Shown here one piece after another: positions 1 to 8,973 of a DNA stretch of 54,630 bases; the first letter of the stretch is position 1, and every line of letters starts with the position of its first letter. The stretch is from Colwellia marinimaniae. Lineage in GTDB: Bacteria > Pseudomonadota > Gammaproteobacteria > Enterobacterales > Alteromonadaceae. The notes beneath the pieces are model-generated. The model saw only the letters and a list, made by a program, of their open reading frames with translations. It made no database searches and was not told where the DNA came from. The translations under genes were made by a program, and so were the position numbers. The stretch is from the NCBI RefSeq assembly GCF_002207865.1, contig NZ_BDQM01000025.1:1-54630 (forward strand). The letters run 5' to 3'.

Positions 1-374
1 CGAAGTTACACCCTCGTTATTTCTGAAGTTACACCTCGTTATTTCCGAAGTTACCCCTTCGTCATTCCCGAAGTTACCCCCTTCGTCATTTTCGAAGTTA
101 CACCCTCCGTTATTACCGAGGTTTCACCCTTCGTCATTTCTGAAGTTACACCCACCGTCATTCCCGAAGTTACCCCCTTCGTCATTTCAGAAGTTACCCC
201 TCCGTCATTCCCGAAGTTACCCCTTCCGTCATTCCCGAAGTTACACCCTCCGTCATTTCCGAAGGTACGCCCTCCGTCATTTCCGAAGTTACACCCTCGT
301 TATTTCTGAAGTTACACCTCGTTATTTCCGAAGTTACCCCTTCGTCATTCCCGAAGTTACTGATCGGGAATCCA
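1..374. repeat. Tandem array of 22-24 bp half-units ending in a full hairpin repeat
   Basis: GAAGTT or a close variant recurs 16 times at 22-24 bp spacing. Most units read CGTCATTCCCGAAGTT or a near variant, followed by about 8 bp rich in C and T (ACCCCCTT, ACACCCTC). The last unit runs into TGATCGGGAATCCA and so completes a hairpin (343-374) with arms ATTCCCGA and TCGGGAAT. Bases 1-77 recur identically at 284-360, so a segment of the array has itself been duplicated with an offset of 283 bp. The array may extend beyond the left edge. Units abut with no unique spacers, so this is not CRISPR. Confidence 0.9.
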
Positions 375-521
375 TTCTCTTAAAACCACTAAAATTTAAC
401 TGATAGGGTATTTATGTTTTAAGTACAACTTATTGACAAAGAACAACAATTAAGTGATTGTCTTCGTGTTAGCATAGAGAAAATAGCAGAATAAAAATAC
501 CACCGCGAAAGGATCACGCGC

Positions 522-863
522 TTGCCCGCCAAATTTTATAATGAAAATGCAGAAGCACTAGCCCAGCAATACCTATCAACATCATTTGATCAGGTACATC
601 AAAGCTGGCATCAACTATTGCCTGCCATTATGGTAAACCCTCAAAAAATGAGACTTAATCTGTTCCGTTCGAAAAGTATGGGTGTCCGATTCTTTATTCA
701 TGAGCCATCAGCCGTGGAACCTTCAGCCTCACTAGCAAACAACCATAAACGTTTTTTCGCTGTGGCTAACATTGCCTTGCCGGGGTTGAATTCAGATAAC
801 TCGTCAGTAGATGACTTATTTGAAGCTTTGGTGATGCAGCGTGGACGATTGAAAGAAATGTAA
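522..863 (+). pseudogene. Decayed class I SAM-dependent methyltransferase remnant
   Basis: A 113-codon frame with a TTG start behind AGGATC. The opening (FYNENAEALAQQYLS, then QSWHQLLP) resembles the N-terminus of class I SAM methyltransferases. AVEPSASLA near residue 70 resembles the strand-2 acidic motif, and LPGL followed by VDDLFEALV resembles the later LPxL...FDLxLV segment. The glycine-rich SAM-binding motif that should lie between the first two is missing, and the protein is about half the usual length. I infer an internally deleted relic and not an active enzyme. The match is by eye; it could instead be an unrelated short hypothetical protein. Confidence 0.45.
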
Positions 864-919
864 CAATTGAGAGAGTGGTAATCTTTAGTTTACTTAGTAT
901 CGTTCATCTGGGCAATTAA

Positions 920-940
920 CAATGGATGTCCTAGTTAATT
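920..940 (+). repeat. Dispersed TGTCCTAGTTAA motif, copy 1
   Basis: TGGATGTCCTAGTTAATT, followed at once by a second TAGTTAATTG. The same core recurs near 22910, 23100 and 35702, the last just upstream of a RAYT-like transposase, so it is probably a mobile end or REP-type sequence. It lies about 120 bp before the ubiquitin-like operon. Confidence 0.6.
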
Positions 941-1063
941 GACTAGTTAATTGCTATAGGGTGGGTGTTAATTACAACTCACCGGTGCGCGAGGTCTAGT
1001 CAGTACTTTACACCGAACATTACCATCACGAATATTATAAAAAAATATAAGGTTAATAAATCT

Positions 1064-1690
1064 ATGACTACCAATTTAAAAAAAGAAAACAACACACCCA
1101 TTTTCTCAATTCTTGCTGCGGCACTCTTATTGTGTGCGGGTTTTCAGTTAGGGTTTGATAGATTGCCTGACTTAACAGAAGCTTTAGTAGCTGGTACAGC
1201 AAGTACTATTTTTTCAGCTGTATTAGTGATGTTAACAAACCTCCTGTCACACAATATTAAACATAAAATCATATTTACCAGGTTCACTAACGAAATGCCC
1301 GCGTGCAGAATTAATAAACTCTGTCGTAAAGATTCAAGAATCGATTATCAAGCAGCGAAAGAGCGCTGGTCAAAAGTATTTGACTCTGCTACCCCCGCAT
1401 TTGAGCGAAATAGTCTTTGGTATCGTCATATTTATAAACCAGTAAAAGATACCAACGAAGTCCGCCAAGCACACCGTAGTTTTCTTCTTTATCGTGACGT
1501 TTTCTCTGGCTTAGTGATGTTGTTTATCACAGCCTTTGTATGGCATTTATTAGGTGATCCTGAATTGATTGGTGAAATAGTTCCAGAAGTTTTCTGGGTA
1601 TTGGGTATATTCAGTGCACTTTCATTAATAGCAGCAAGAAATTCAGGTAATCGCTTTGTCGTGAATGCTGTCGCTACAGCGCTGGATTAA
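1064..1690 (+). CDS. Four-helix membrane protein, first gene of the MBL/E2-E1-JAB operon
   Basis: A 208-residue protein if started at the ATG preceded by AAGGTTAATAAATCT; the frame stays open to a GTG at 965, but that extension is short and basic. Four hydrophobic stretches are visible: near residues 13-30, 38-60, 145-165 and 172-190. A soluble, charged loop of about 80 residues separates the second and third. No family was recognised. It is followed after 112 bp by the metallo-beta-lactamase-fold gene on the same strand. A partial hairpin (CTAACG/CGTTAG, about 1710-1732) in that gap could attenuate transcription. By analogy with small membrane effectors of bacterial conflict systems it may be the membrane-acting component, but that is inference from position only. 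Confidence 0.75.
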   Translation: MTTNLKKENNTPIFSILAAALLLCAGFQLGFDRLPDLTEALVAGTASTIFSAVLVMLTNLLSHNIKHKIIFTRFTNEMPACRINKLCRKDSRIDYQAAKERWSKVFDSATPAFERNSLWYRHIYKPVKDTNEVRQAHRSFLLYRDVFSGLVMLFITAFVWHLLGDPELIGEIVPEVFWVLGIFSALSLIAARNSGNRFVVNAVATALD

Positions 1691-1802
1691 TTGAAATTTA
1701 TACCAGTGAGACTAACGCCACTTTCATGACGTTAGTATTGGGGACTTTAAAATTATTTACTAATCACAGACAACTTAATTATTCTTAACTAGAGATAGTA
1801 CT

Positions 1803-2861
1803 ATGACTGACTACATTAAATTTTTACCCGTTGATAATGGTGATTCAATTCTTATTCGTGCGGGAAATAAAACAGTTTTAACAGATATCCATTATCGAAC
1901 TTCATCAGATGAACATTACAATATTAAGGTAGATATAGAAGATGCTTGCCCTTCGAATAAGCTGGCTTATTTTATTGTTACTCATACTGATAGGGATCAT
2001 GTGAGAGGCTTTGACGAGTTATTTCATCGTGGTAAACCAGAAAATCAGAATGACAAGATTTTAGTTGAAGAGATAATTTGTTCGCAATACGTTATAGATC
2101 TTACAAATCCATCTCCTGAAGCAAAAGATCTTGTTAACGAAATTCGTCGTAGAAATAATTTACCTGAAAAAGAGCGAAATGTAGCTGGCAATAAATTGCG
2201 AATAGTAAAGGCTAATGACAATATAAAAGTCAACGAAAGACTTACAGGTCGGGTTATATCGCCAAGTAAAACAGAATTAGATAATGCGGCTCCTAAAGAA
2301 GATCAAGATGATGCTAAAAACAATACTTCAATTGTTATCCAGTGGATTTATCAAGATGGTAATGAAGCAATTAAAAGTAAAATAATGTTAGGAGGTGATG
2401 CCGAGCGTGAAGTATGGGCACGGTTACATGTAGAAACTGAGGTTGACAAACTTAATTGGAATTTAACCACTGCGCACCATCATTGCAGCTTAACGCCTTT
2501 TGCTAAAAAAGATAAAGAAAGTGGTGATTATGTGGATAATAAAGACGCGATAAATGCAATATCGAATCCTATAAATAAAAAATCTTTTGTTGTTTCCTCT
2601 TCACGAGCTGTTCTGCGTAGTAAGCCAAATCCACCACATTATATAGCGAAAAATAAGTGGTTAAATATCATAGATGATACAGAAATAAAATCGCGTTTTT
2701 TCTGCACTGCTAGCCATAATGATGGTAACGCAGCTCCAGTTGTTTTTGAATTAAATAAAGATGGAATAATGCTGAAAAAAAATAAAAAAGTTAATACAAC
2801 CCATAATACTGCTTCCGTAAGTGCAGGGCTTAATCGTACAACCAAATATGGTAAAGCATGA
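1803..2861 (+). CDS. ComEC/Rec2-like metallo-beta-lactamase-fold protein
   Basis: A 352-residue protein. The N-terminus reads DNGDSILIRAG then TVLTDI, typical of ComEC-type metallo-beta-lactamase folds. The metal motif is HTDRDH (H61, D63, D65, H66) in place of the usual HxHxDH. Further conserved points are LGGDAE around residue 200 and the AHHHCS segment around residue 228. There is no signal peptide or membrane segment, so it is a cytoplasmic, probably metal-dependent hydrolase. Its stop overlaps the next start by four bases (ATGA), so it is translationally coupled to the E2-E1-JAB protein. MBL genes next to such fusions are known from surveys of prokaryotic ubiquitin-like operons. The substrate is unknown. 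Confidence 0.85.
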   Translation: MTDYIKFLPVDNGDSILIRAGNKTVLTDIHYRTSSDEHYNIKVDIEDACPSNKLAYFIVTHTDRDHVRGFDELFHRGKPENQNDKILVEEIICSQYVIDLTNPSPEAKDLVNEIRRRNNLPEKERNVAGNKLRIVKANDNIKVNERLTGRVISPSKTELDNAAPKEDQDDAKNNTSIVIQWIYQDGNEAIKSKIMLGGDAEREVWARLHVETEVDKLNWNLTTAHHHCSLTPFAKKDKESGDYVDNKDAINAISNPINKKSFVVSSSRAVLRSKPNPPHYIAKNKWLNIIDDTEIKSRFFCTASHNDGNAAPVVFELNKDGIMLKKNKKVNTTHNTASVSAGLNRTTKYGKA

Positions 2862-5044
2862 ATTATCCAGATTGGTTAATACAAGACATCAGAATTCTTG
2901 TAGGGTTATCAAATATTGAAAATCTCATTTATACAGATAAAGATGGGATCGCAGAAATCAGGTTTGATTTTGAGTATGATCAATATGCTCAAATTGAAGA
3001 TGAAAGGCTCATTAACCCAGAGCCTATCTTACTTAAATATAAAATAACACCAGAACCAGAGTCTCCACTTTTTTTATCAGGAAGAGGTAGCTTTCCTAGA
3101 GATCTGCCTCACCTTAATCCTGAACCAGAAAGTCATCCTGCTTCAATTTGTCTATGGCGTAACGGGGGGAATTCGGGACTATATACTCAAAAAGGTATTT
3201 CCGCGTGCATCAATGTGTTGGGAGAGTGGCTAAAAGATGCATCAATTTCACGTTTGCAGTGTGATGGGTGGGAGCCAACACCAAGAACTGGCTTGATTTC
3301 ATTCAACATCCAGCTTTCAGAATGGCAAGAGTTAGCTATAAAAACAAAAAATAGTGGAAAAATTTTAACATTTAAGACAAACGTACTCGTTGAGAAAATA
3401 AAAACAACAAACTTTTTATTTGGTATCAGTATCCCTGAAATAAAAGGAAAAGTGAAAACAAATAACTCACCATTTTTAAGACCTTTTAAATATGCAGAAT
3501 TTGATAATATTAAAACCCATTACATTATTTCGGATGTCGACTTTATTGAAGAAAAACATAACTCTACTCCAATAAATAGTTTTGATAGCCTCATTCGCTA
3601 TAGCTCAAACCCCATGTTGGCTCAGGTCAAAGTATCCATAATGAAAGAAAAAAAGCGAAAAGGCTTAACTGCTACTATTTTTTTAATTGTACAAAGGCGT
3701 CCATTGTCACTAATAGAAGGTATTCCCGGTTTATCTTTAGACACCCAAGCAAGAAAAGTTGAATTAATCGCCATTCTTGTTACACACGAAAATAATAAAT
3801 TTGAATTCCATCAGCTAGTGGTTAAGTCGACTGTAACTCCTGAGCTTCTCTCTAATGTTTCAGGTTTAAAACCTACAGGAAAAGAAATTTCTATAATTGG
3901 TTGTGGAAGTGTTGGGGGGGCTATAGCTGATTATTTGGTGAGAAGTGGCCATACTAAATTAGCACTATGGGATGAAGATCAGTTTGAAGCTCACAATAAT
4001 GCACGACATGTTCTTTCCCAAGACAAGTTGGAAAATAGTGTTATTTTCAATGAATTCAAATCAATGAAAATGGAACGATGGCTAAAAAAAATAAATAGTA
4101 ATATTCAGATAAAATGTTTTCGTCGTAACTTCGACACTAATGAATTAATCAACTTAAGAAACTCAGGGCAAGTAATTGATGCAACTGGTCAAATTATTGA
4201 GCCATCATGGTTAAATAAATTATCAGTACCGTATAGCCGAATATTTATTGCAGATGAAGGCAGGCTGTCTTTTTTTATGTCACAGCTCCCCTCAGGACCT
4301 ATTGATATATTGGATTTAGAAGCTGCTATTTACAGCTTTGCAATCAGCGATATAAAAATACAGAATTGGCTTCAACGAGAATCATCATTATCGAATAAAA
4401 TGCTAGGGCTGAGTTGTAGTAGCGCTACATTAGAGATGCCTTGGTTCAAAATTAACAATCATGTATCTGCTCTGATGCCGACTTTGCTGAATCAAATATT
4501 GAAACCGAAAGTTAGAGTAGTAATGAATTGCCAAGACAAAGAGGGAAACCCTGAGGGGGTAACTATTTACGATACTTCAACTAGTGATTTTGAATTTATA
4601 AAGTTTGATATTGATGACTTACATGGTAAAAAATGGATTGTAAGTATAAATGAAAAATCATCCCTGATTATTGAGAATGCAAGAAACCAGTACTTACCTA
4701 ACGAGTCATCGGGTTACATTTTTGGTTTGTATAATTTGAGTGAACGACGGATTAGTATTGTTGATGTTACTATTGGTACATTTCACGGATCAAGAATTAA
4801 TGTATCACTTGAAAGCATTAATAAAGACAGCAAAGCTCAGAAAATATTACAAGCGACTAATGAAATGCTGCTACCTCTTGGTACTTGGCATAGTCACCCA
4901 GGCAACTCTGCAAGCCCTTCTAGAAAAGATGAAACGACTTTTGCGGAATTAATAAGTTGTAAAGAAAGAATAATACCTACAGTGATGCTTATTAAAGCCA
5001 ACGAAGAATTAAAAGTGATGGTAGGAATTAATAGGACTATTTAG
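2858..5044 (+). CDS. E2-like / ThiF (E1-like) / JAB isopeptidase triple fusion
   Basis: A 728-residue protein with three recognisable parts. (1) Residues about 1-140: E2-like fold, with LPHLNPEPES followed by SICLW; C98 is the likely catalytic cysteine. (2) Residues about 340-480: ThiF/E1-like Rossmann domain with IIGCGSVGG, LWDEDQFE and NNARH for ATP binding and adenylation. (3) Residues about 600-728: JAB/MPN metalloprotease with E616 and HSHP...SRKD, matching HxHx7Sx2D at H678, H680, S688 and D691. A middle region (about 150-330) is unassigned. One chain therefore carries predicted activation, transfer and removal activities for a ubiquitin-like modifier or a protein C-terminus. It resembles CBASS Cap2 (E2-E1) joined to Cap3 (JAB), but no CD-NTase is nearby. 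Translationally coupled to the MBL gene. Confidence 0.9.
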   Translation: MNYPDWLIQDIRILVGLSNIENLIYTDKDGIAEIRFDFEYDQYAQIEDERLINPEPILLKYKITPEPESPLFLSGRGSFPRDLPHLNPEPESHPASICLWRNGGNSGLYTQKGISACINVLGEWLKDASISRLQCDGWEPTPRTGLISFNIQLSEWQELAIKTKNSGKILTFKTNVLVEKIKTTNFLFGISIPEIKGKVKTNNSPFLRPFKYAEFDNIKTHYIISDVDFIEEKHNSTPINSFDSLIRYSSNPMLAQVKVSIMKEKKRKGLTATIFLIVQRRPLSLIEGIPGLSLDTQARKVELIAILVTHENNKFEFHQLVVKSTVTPELLSNVSGLKPTGKEISIIGCGSVGGAIADYLVRSGHTKLALWDEDQFEAHNNARHVLSQDKLENSVIFNEFKSMKMERWLKKINSNIQIKCFRRNFDTNELINLRNSGQVIDATGQIIEPSWLNKLSVPYSRIFIADEGRLSFFMSQLPSGPIDILDLEAAIYSFAISDIKIQNWLQRESSLSNKMLGLSCSSATLEMPWFKINNHVSALMPTLLNQILKPKVRVVMNCQDKEGNPEGVTIYDTSTSDFEFIKFDIDDLHGKKWIVSINEKSSLIIENARNQYLPNESSGYIFGLYNLSERRISIVDVTIGTFHGSRINVSLESINKDSKAQKILQATNEMLLPLGTWHSHPGNSASPSRKDETTFAELISCKERIIPTVMLIKANEELKVMVGINRTI

Positions 5045-5067
5045 ACCTAGTCATATATGACCTTTGA

Positions 5068-5159
5068 ACATGAGGGTCAGGTCTTGTCTTTTACTACAAT
5101 ATGACTTTCGGGTGAGTAATATAAAGATTGGGACATCCATAAATTGGCTAATTAATTTT
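5068..5159. repeat. Two dispersed repeats downstream of the E2-E1-JAB gene
   Basis: Bases about 5068-5125 (ACATGAGGGTCAGGTC, then TGTCTTTTAC and a GGTGA-TAAT tail) recur with few changes at 18938-18992. Bases 5130-5159 (GGGACATCCATAAA, GGCTAATTAAT) recur at 18377-18405 and 20659-20686. All copies are intergenic. They are probably REP-type or miniature mobile sequences. Confidence 0.65.
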
Positions 5160-5189
5160 CTGGCTATATAGAATATAAAATATTGGTGT

Positions 5190-5240
5190 CCATTTTTTTC
5201 ATATTTAACAAAATATACGGGACCAAAATTGACAATAAAT
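5190..5240 (-). pseudogene. Short fragment resembling the 3' part of the adjacent helicase gene
   Basis: Bases about 5197-5237 align with 5474-5513 inside the helicase gene at roughly 80% by eye, keeping TTCATATTT and CCAAAATTGACAA. On the minus strand they encode FGPVYFVKYE against FGPVDFVKYE in the intact protein. This looks like the relic of a second, diverged DUF3427 C-terminus just beyond the present gene end. The rest of 5045-5384 holds no gene. Confidence 0.5.
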
Positions 5241-5384
5241 CATCAAAGACACACACCTTGATTTTCTAGCTAAACGCGTATACAAAAGCCAATTTTCTAT
5301 ACATGTTTTGATGTTATGTATAAGAAAAAAACCTTTTATCGTTATTAAGTCAGCTTTAGTTCTATTAGCATTACTATATATTAC

Positions 5385-8300
5385 CTATCCTACCGCCAAC
5401 TTAGCCGTCTCATGCCACAAATAGGCTGGCATGGGATGTTTTAACTTCCAAGTGATATTCATTGGCTGACTGCCTTCATATTTCACAAAATCTACTGGGC
5501 CAAAATTGACAAAACCCATGGTTCTGCCGTTCTCATCTTTGCCTTGCTCACGCACAAATAGCAGGAAGATTTTGTTAGTTTCTTGCTGGGTAATATAAGC
5601 TAAACCACGACCTGAATTTGGTCTGGCGCTATTTTGCGTTTGCCAGTGAAACAAGGTCGGGCTTATCGCATAATCATGGTACATGGTTGTTGCAGAAAAC
5701 TGCTTTTCACATTTATCTAAGGTGACAAAGAGCAACTCGGTATTAGCATCGGTTATATTTAACACACCTTCACGGCTCGATGATTTTTTAGTGAAAGTAC
5801 TATCGCCAAAGGCGACGAGAATATGCTCTTTCGGGTAGCGTACATGCATTTGTAAGGGCGATGCATCTACTTTCGAGTTATTGACCCTTGGCATAGCAAA
5901 CTCGCTCACTTCAAGTCGCTCAATAAGCAGGGCAATAACTTCGGTTAATTCCGCAAGCAGCGTGGTGTTTCTTAGCGCTAATAAGCTTGTCGCCAAATCA
6001 CCAAAGCCAGCCTGTTTGCCTGTTTTATCCCAAAAGTCGTAATGAGTCATTAAAGCAAAGAGTTGCTGGTGTTTGGGTAAGTTTACATTGGTATTCAGGG
6101 CTGATATCGAGAAGTTGCTATCACACAGTGTTTTGATAAAGCGTAAATATGAAATGGATGAACAGTTGAGTAATCTATTATTAATAGCACGATAATAAGC
6201 CGCATAAAGCGCTTTATCCTCTGCCGCTATTTCCTTGTTTTTGCTGGCGGCAAGTAATACCGACCAACCGCCAACCTTGCCACATTTAACCTTGTAAATG
6301 TCTTCTAGGCTGAGGTTCGGGTTGAGCTGTAAAAAATTAGTGAGCGTTAACGGTAAGTTGGTATTATGCGGAAAGTTATTAATTAAGCTCAACAGTTTGT
6401 TTTTGTTTAGTGTCGCTTGGCTAATGTTTTTTAAGATCATCGCTTGGGTTTTTTCTTGTAACTCAATGCGGCAACCCAAGGGCAGGTGCGGGAAACCTTG
6501 TTTGACTTCTTTTGCTATCGCTTGATTGGTTTTACCGACCAAGGCTCTGAACTTCTGTGAAAAGTCGTATTCAGGGCGTGAATTACCGACAAAATCTAAA
6601 ATGGTGCAACATTCTTTATTTTCCGTTAATCGCAGGCCACGACCAAGTTGTTGCAGGAATATAGTCAAACTTTCGGTAGGACGTAAAAACAGTAAGGTAT
6701 CTAATTCGGGGATATCGACACCTTCATTAAATATATCAACAACAAACAAGACATTAATTTGTTTTGATCTTAGCTGTTGCTGCATAAGTTCACGGTCTTT
6801 ACTGTTATCACTGGTTAATACGCCACAGGCAATATTATGCAAGGTGAACTTTTGCGCCATAAATTTTGCGTGCTCTTTACTGACACAAAAGGCTAAGGCG
6901 CGCATTTGAGCTATATCAGTAACCACTTCTTCAAGGCTTTGTAAAATGCGTAAAACCCTTTGGTCATTATAGGTATAAAGGTGGGTTAATTCGGCAATGT
7001 CATAACGGCCTTTAGACCACGAAATTTTAGTTAAGTCGGTATCATCATCTATGCCAAAATATTGAAAGGGCGAAAGGTGTCGTTGATTAATGGCTTCCGG
7101 TAATCGTATTTCTGCGGCAATAACATTGCAAAAATCACTGAGTATATCTGTGCCGTCATGCCGCTCTGGTGTGGCGGTTAAACCGAGCAAAATTTTCGGG
7201 CTAAAGTGCGCTAATACCGCGCGATAACTACTGGCCGCAATATGATGCACTTCATCAATAACTATATAATCAAAATAATCTTCACTTAAGGCTAACTTTT
7301 CCGTTTGGTTGTTATTTACCGTGCTAAGTTGCGCGTTTAAACTTTGAATAGAGGCAAAGAGGTGTCGATATTTGTTTGGCTTGTGATTACCGACCCATAA
7401 CTCGCCAAAAGCGCTATTTTTTAATACACCACGATAAGCAGCTAACGCTTGTTTTAGTATTTCTTCACGATGGGCAATAAACAAAAAATTTGCTTCGGGA
7501 TTTTCTTTATAGAAACGAGCAAAATCAAAAGCAGAAATAATGGTTTTACCTGTGCCCGTTGCTGCCACCACTAAGTTGCGATAACGCTTATGCAGATCCC
7601 GTTCAACCTGTAACTTGTCTAAGATGGTTTGCTGATGGGAATGCGGTTTGATATCAAAATAGAAACTAGGTGTTGAGCTACTGAAGCTGCCTTTGGCCTC
7701 GCGCAGGGCAGTGTTTAGTTTTTCACGGCTTGGTGCTTTGCCATCAAAGTGTTCAAAGTCAGGTGACTGCCAATAGGTTTCAAAAGTGCTTAGCGATTTT
7801 TTAATGATATGAGGGATTTCTTGCGCAGTAATTTTAAGGTTCCACTCTAAACCACTGGTTAAGGCTGAATGAGATAAATTAGAGGAACCAATATAGCCAG
7901 TGTGAAAACCGGTATTACGCATGAATAAATACGATTTTGCGTGCAGGCGTTCACGGTTGGTATTGTAGCTAAGTTTAACTTCAGTGTTGGGCAGTGCGGC
8001 TAAAAACTCAACCGCTTTGGCATCGGTAGCGCCCATATAAGAGGTGGTGATTATTTTTAATTGTTTACCGCTACGGGTGAAAGCCTCTAATTCCTTTTTA
8101 AATATTCGAATACCTGTCCATTTGATAAAGGACACTAGCCAATATATTTCATCAGAAGATTGAATTTCTCTTTTAATCTCAGTTTCTAGCGACACACCAA
8201 CATTGCTACCACAGAACAATTCACTCTGCGTTAAGCCGGTTAATGGCATGATGGACTCAACATACTTGGGCAGGTCAGCCGCGATAGGGTTGGATTTATC

Positions 8301-8606
8301 AAACAGTGCGGTAAGAATTTTACCTCGGCTATCAATTAAGTTTTCACTGATTAACTGTTCATCTTTAATATGGGTACTAAGCCACTGCACTATGGTGTTT
8401 GCTAAGTTGATTTGCTCATGAATTCTATTATCACCATGTGGCACTGAGTCCATGGCAATTTCAATCAGTCGGGTTAAGAAACGAGATAACCACGTTGCCG
8501 CTTCGCCAGCTTCAAGTGAGCGCTCACCAACATGGAATGTTTCTCGGTCTAAGTTTTGTTCAACTAATTGGGTAATTAGCTGCTCATAAATACCCGTAGT
8601 GTTCAT
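5385..8606 (-). CDS. PLD-nuclease / SF2 helicase / DUF3427 protein
   Basis: A 1073-residue multidomain protein. Residues about 130-290 form a phospholipase-D-type nuclease domain with LHAKSYLF (H222, K224) and GSSN (240-243). Residues about 320-690 form a superfamily II helicase: ATGTGKT (349-355), DEVHH (451-455), TATP (477-480), NEGVDIP (627-633) and QQLGRGLR (652-659). The C-terminal ~350 residues match the DUF3427 region common in this architecture. It is predicted to translocate on and cut nucleic acid; members of this architecture often sit in defence or mobile islands, but a role here is inferred. It converges on the ubiquitin-like operon. No signal peptide. The gene appears complete. 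Confidence 0.9.
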   Translation of the reverse strand: MNTTGIYEQLITQLVEQNLDRETFHVGERSLEAGEAATWLSRFLTRLIEIAMDSVPHGDNRIHEQINLANTIVQWLSTHIKDEQLISENLIDSRGKILTALFDKSNPIAADLPKYVESIMPLTGLTQSELFCGSNVGVSLETEIKREIQSSDEIYWLVSFIKWTGIRIFKKELEAFTRSGKQLKIITTSYMGATDAKAVEFLAALPNTEVKLSYNTNRERLHAKSYLFMRNTGFHTGYIGSSNLSHSALTSGLEWNLKITAQEIPHIIKKSLSTFETYWQSPDFEHFDGKAPSREKLNTALREAKGSFSSSTPSFYFDIKPHSHQQTILDKLQVERDLHKRYRNLVVAATGTGKTIISAFDFARFYKENPEANFLFIAHREEILKQALAAYRGVLKNSAFGELWVGNHKPNKYRHLFASIQSLNAQLSTVNNNQTEKLALSEDYFDYIVIDEVHHIAASSYRAVLAHFSPKILLGLTATPERHDGTDILSDFCNVIAAEIRLPEAINQRHLSPFQYFGIDDDTDLTKISWSKGRYDIAELTHLYTYNDQRVLRILQSLEEVVTDIAQMRALAFCVSKEHAKFMAQKFTLHNIACGVLTSDNSKDRELMQQQLRSKQINVLFVVDIFNEGVDIPELDTLLFLRPTESLTIFLQQLGRGLRLTENKECCTILDFVGNSRPEYDFSQKFRALVGKTNQAIAKEVKQGFPHLPLGCRIELQEKTQAMILKNISQATLNKNKLLSLINNFPHNTNLPLTLTNFLQLNPNLSLEDIYKVKCGKVGGWSVLLAASKNKEIAAEDKALYAAYYRAINNRLLNCSSISYLRFIKTLCDSNFSISALNTNVNLPKHQQLFALMTHYDFWDKTGKQAGFGDLATSLLALRNTTLLAELTEVIALLIERLEVSEFAMPRVNNSKVDASPLQMHVRYPKEHILVAFGDSTFTKKSSSREGVLNITDANTELLFVTLDKCEKQFSATTMYHDYAISPTLFHWQTQNSARPNSGRGLAYITQQETNKIFLLFVREQGKDENGRTMGFVNFGPVDFVKYEGSQPMNITWKLKHPMPAYLWHETAKLAVG

Positions 8607-8738
8607 GAAGGCTCTTAAATTTATTAACGTTATTTGCCACTAGAATAGCTAAAATAGAATTGAATTTACACCTTTTTATCAGTGGCTTAGCTCATTAGTT
8701 AATATGCCTATGTAGGTTGCTCAGGAACTCTTTGCAAA

Positions 8739-8770
8739 CGTCATCTTCGAAGTCTCTGATCGAAGATCCA
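8739..8770 (+). repeat. Hairpin repeat, CTTCGA-type stem
   Basis: CGTC, arm ATCTTCGA, loop AGTCTCTGA, arm TCGAAGAT, CCA. It is preceded at 8702-8738 by a block reading ATATGCCTATGTAGG and GCTCAGGAACTCTTTG, whose reverse complement occurs at about 11453-11485. Part of a 367-bp gene-free stretch (8607-8973) that otherwise holds only the next hairpin and the MFS promoter region. Confidence 0.85.
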
Positions 8771-8784
8771 TTGCTCTTTATACA

Positions 8785-8818
8785 CTGGATCCCCGATTAA
8801 AACACCACGGGGATGACG
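8785..8818 (-). repeat. Hairpin repeat, CCCCG-type stem
   Basis: On the minus strand: CGTC, arm ATCCCCG, a 12-nt loop, arm CGGGGAT, CCAG. Same frame as the preceding element but with a different, still fully complementary stem and opposite orientation. Confidence 0.85.
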
Positions 8819-8973
8819 ATCCTGAGTCAATAATAGTTATTCGTAACAATACTTTTATTATCAAGGCGATAGTCACTATAATATCTCATTATTAATTTAG
8901 TTTTATTGCTGCTTTATCAATTGATAAAATAGTAGGTGTAATTGAAAGCCAGCCTCAGAGTGTCATCATCATC

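Noticed and set aside
1..374. Regular repeats at the left edge taken for a CRISPR array
   Set aside because: The units abut, with only an ~8-bp tail that is similar from unit to unit. There are no unique 30-40 bp spacers and no cas genes in the window.
965..1063. N-terminal extension of the membrane protein from GTG at 965
   Set aside because: The first 33 codons are basic and low in conservation signals; the ATG at 1064 leads straight into the first hydrophobic helix region.
1708..1737. CTAACG/CGTTAG hairpin as a firm terminator
   Set aside because: The stem is short and the T-run weak; listed only as possible attenuation in the membrane-gene entry.
6298..6909. Two adjacent plus-strand frames of 75 and 127 codons
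   Set aside because: Both lie antisense inside the helicase coding region, which has complete SF2 motifs; they lack start signals and recognisable domains.
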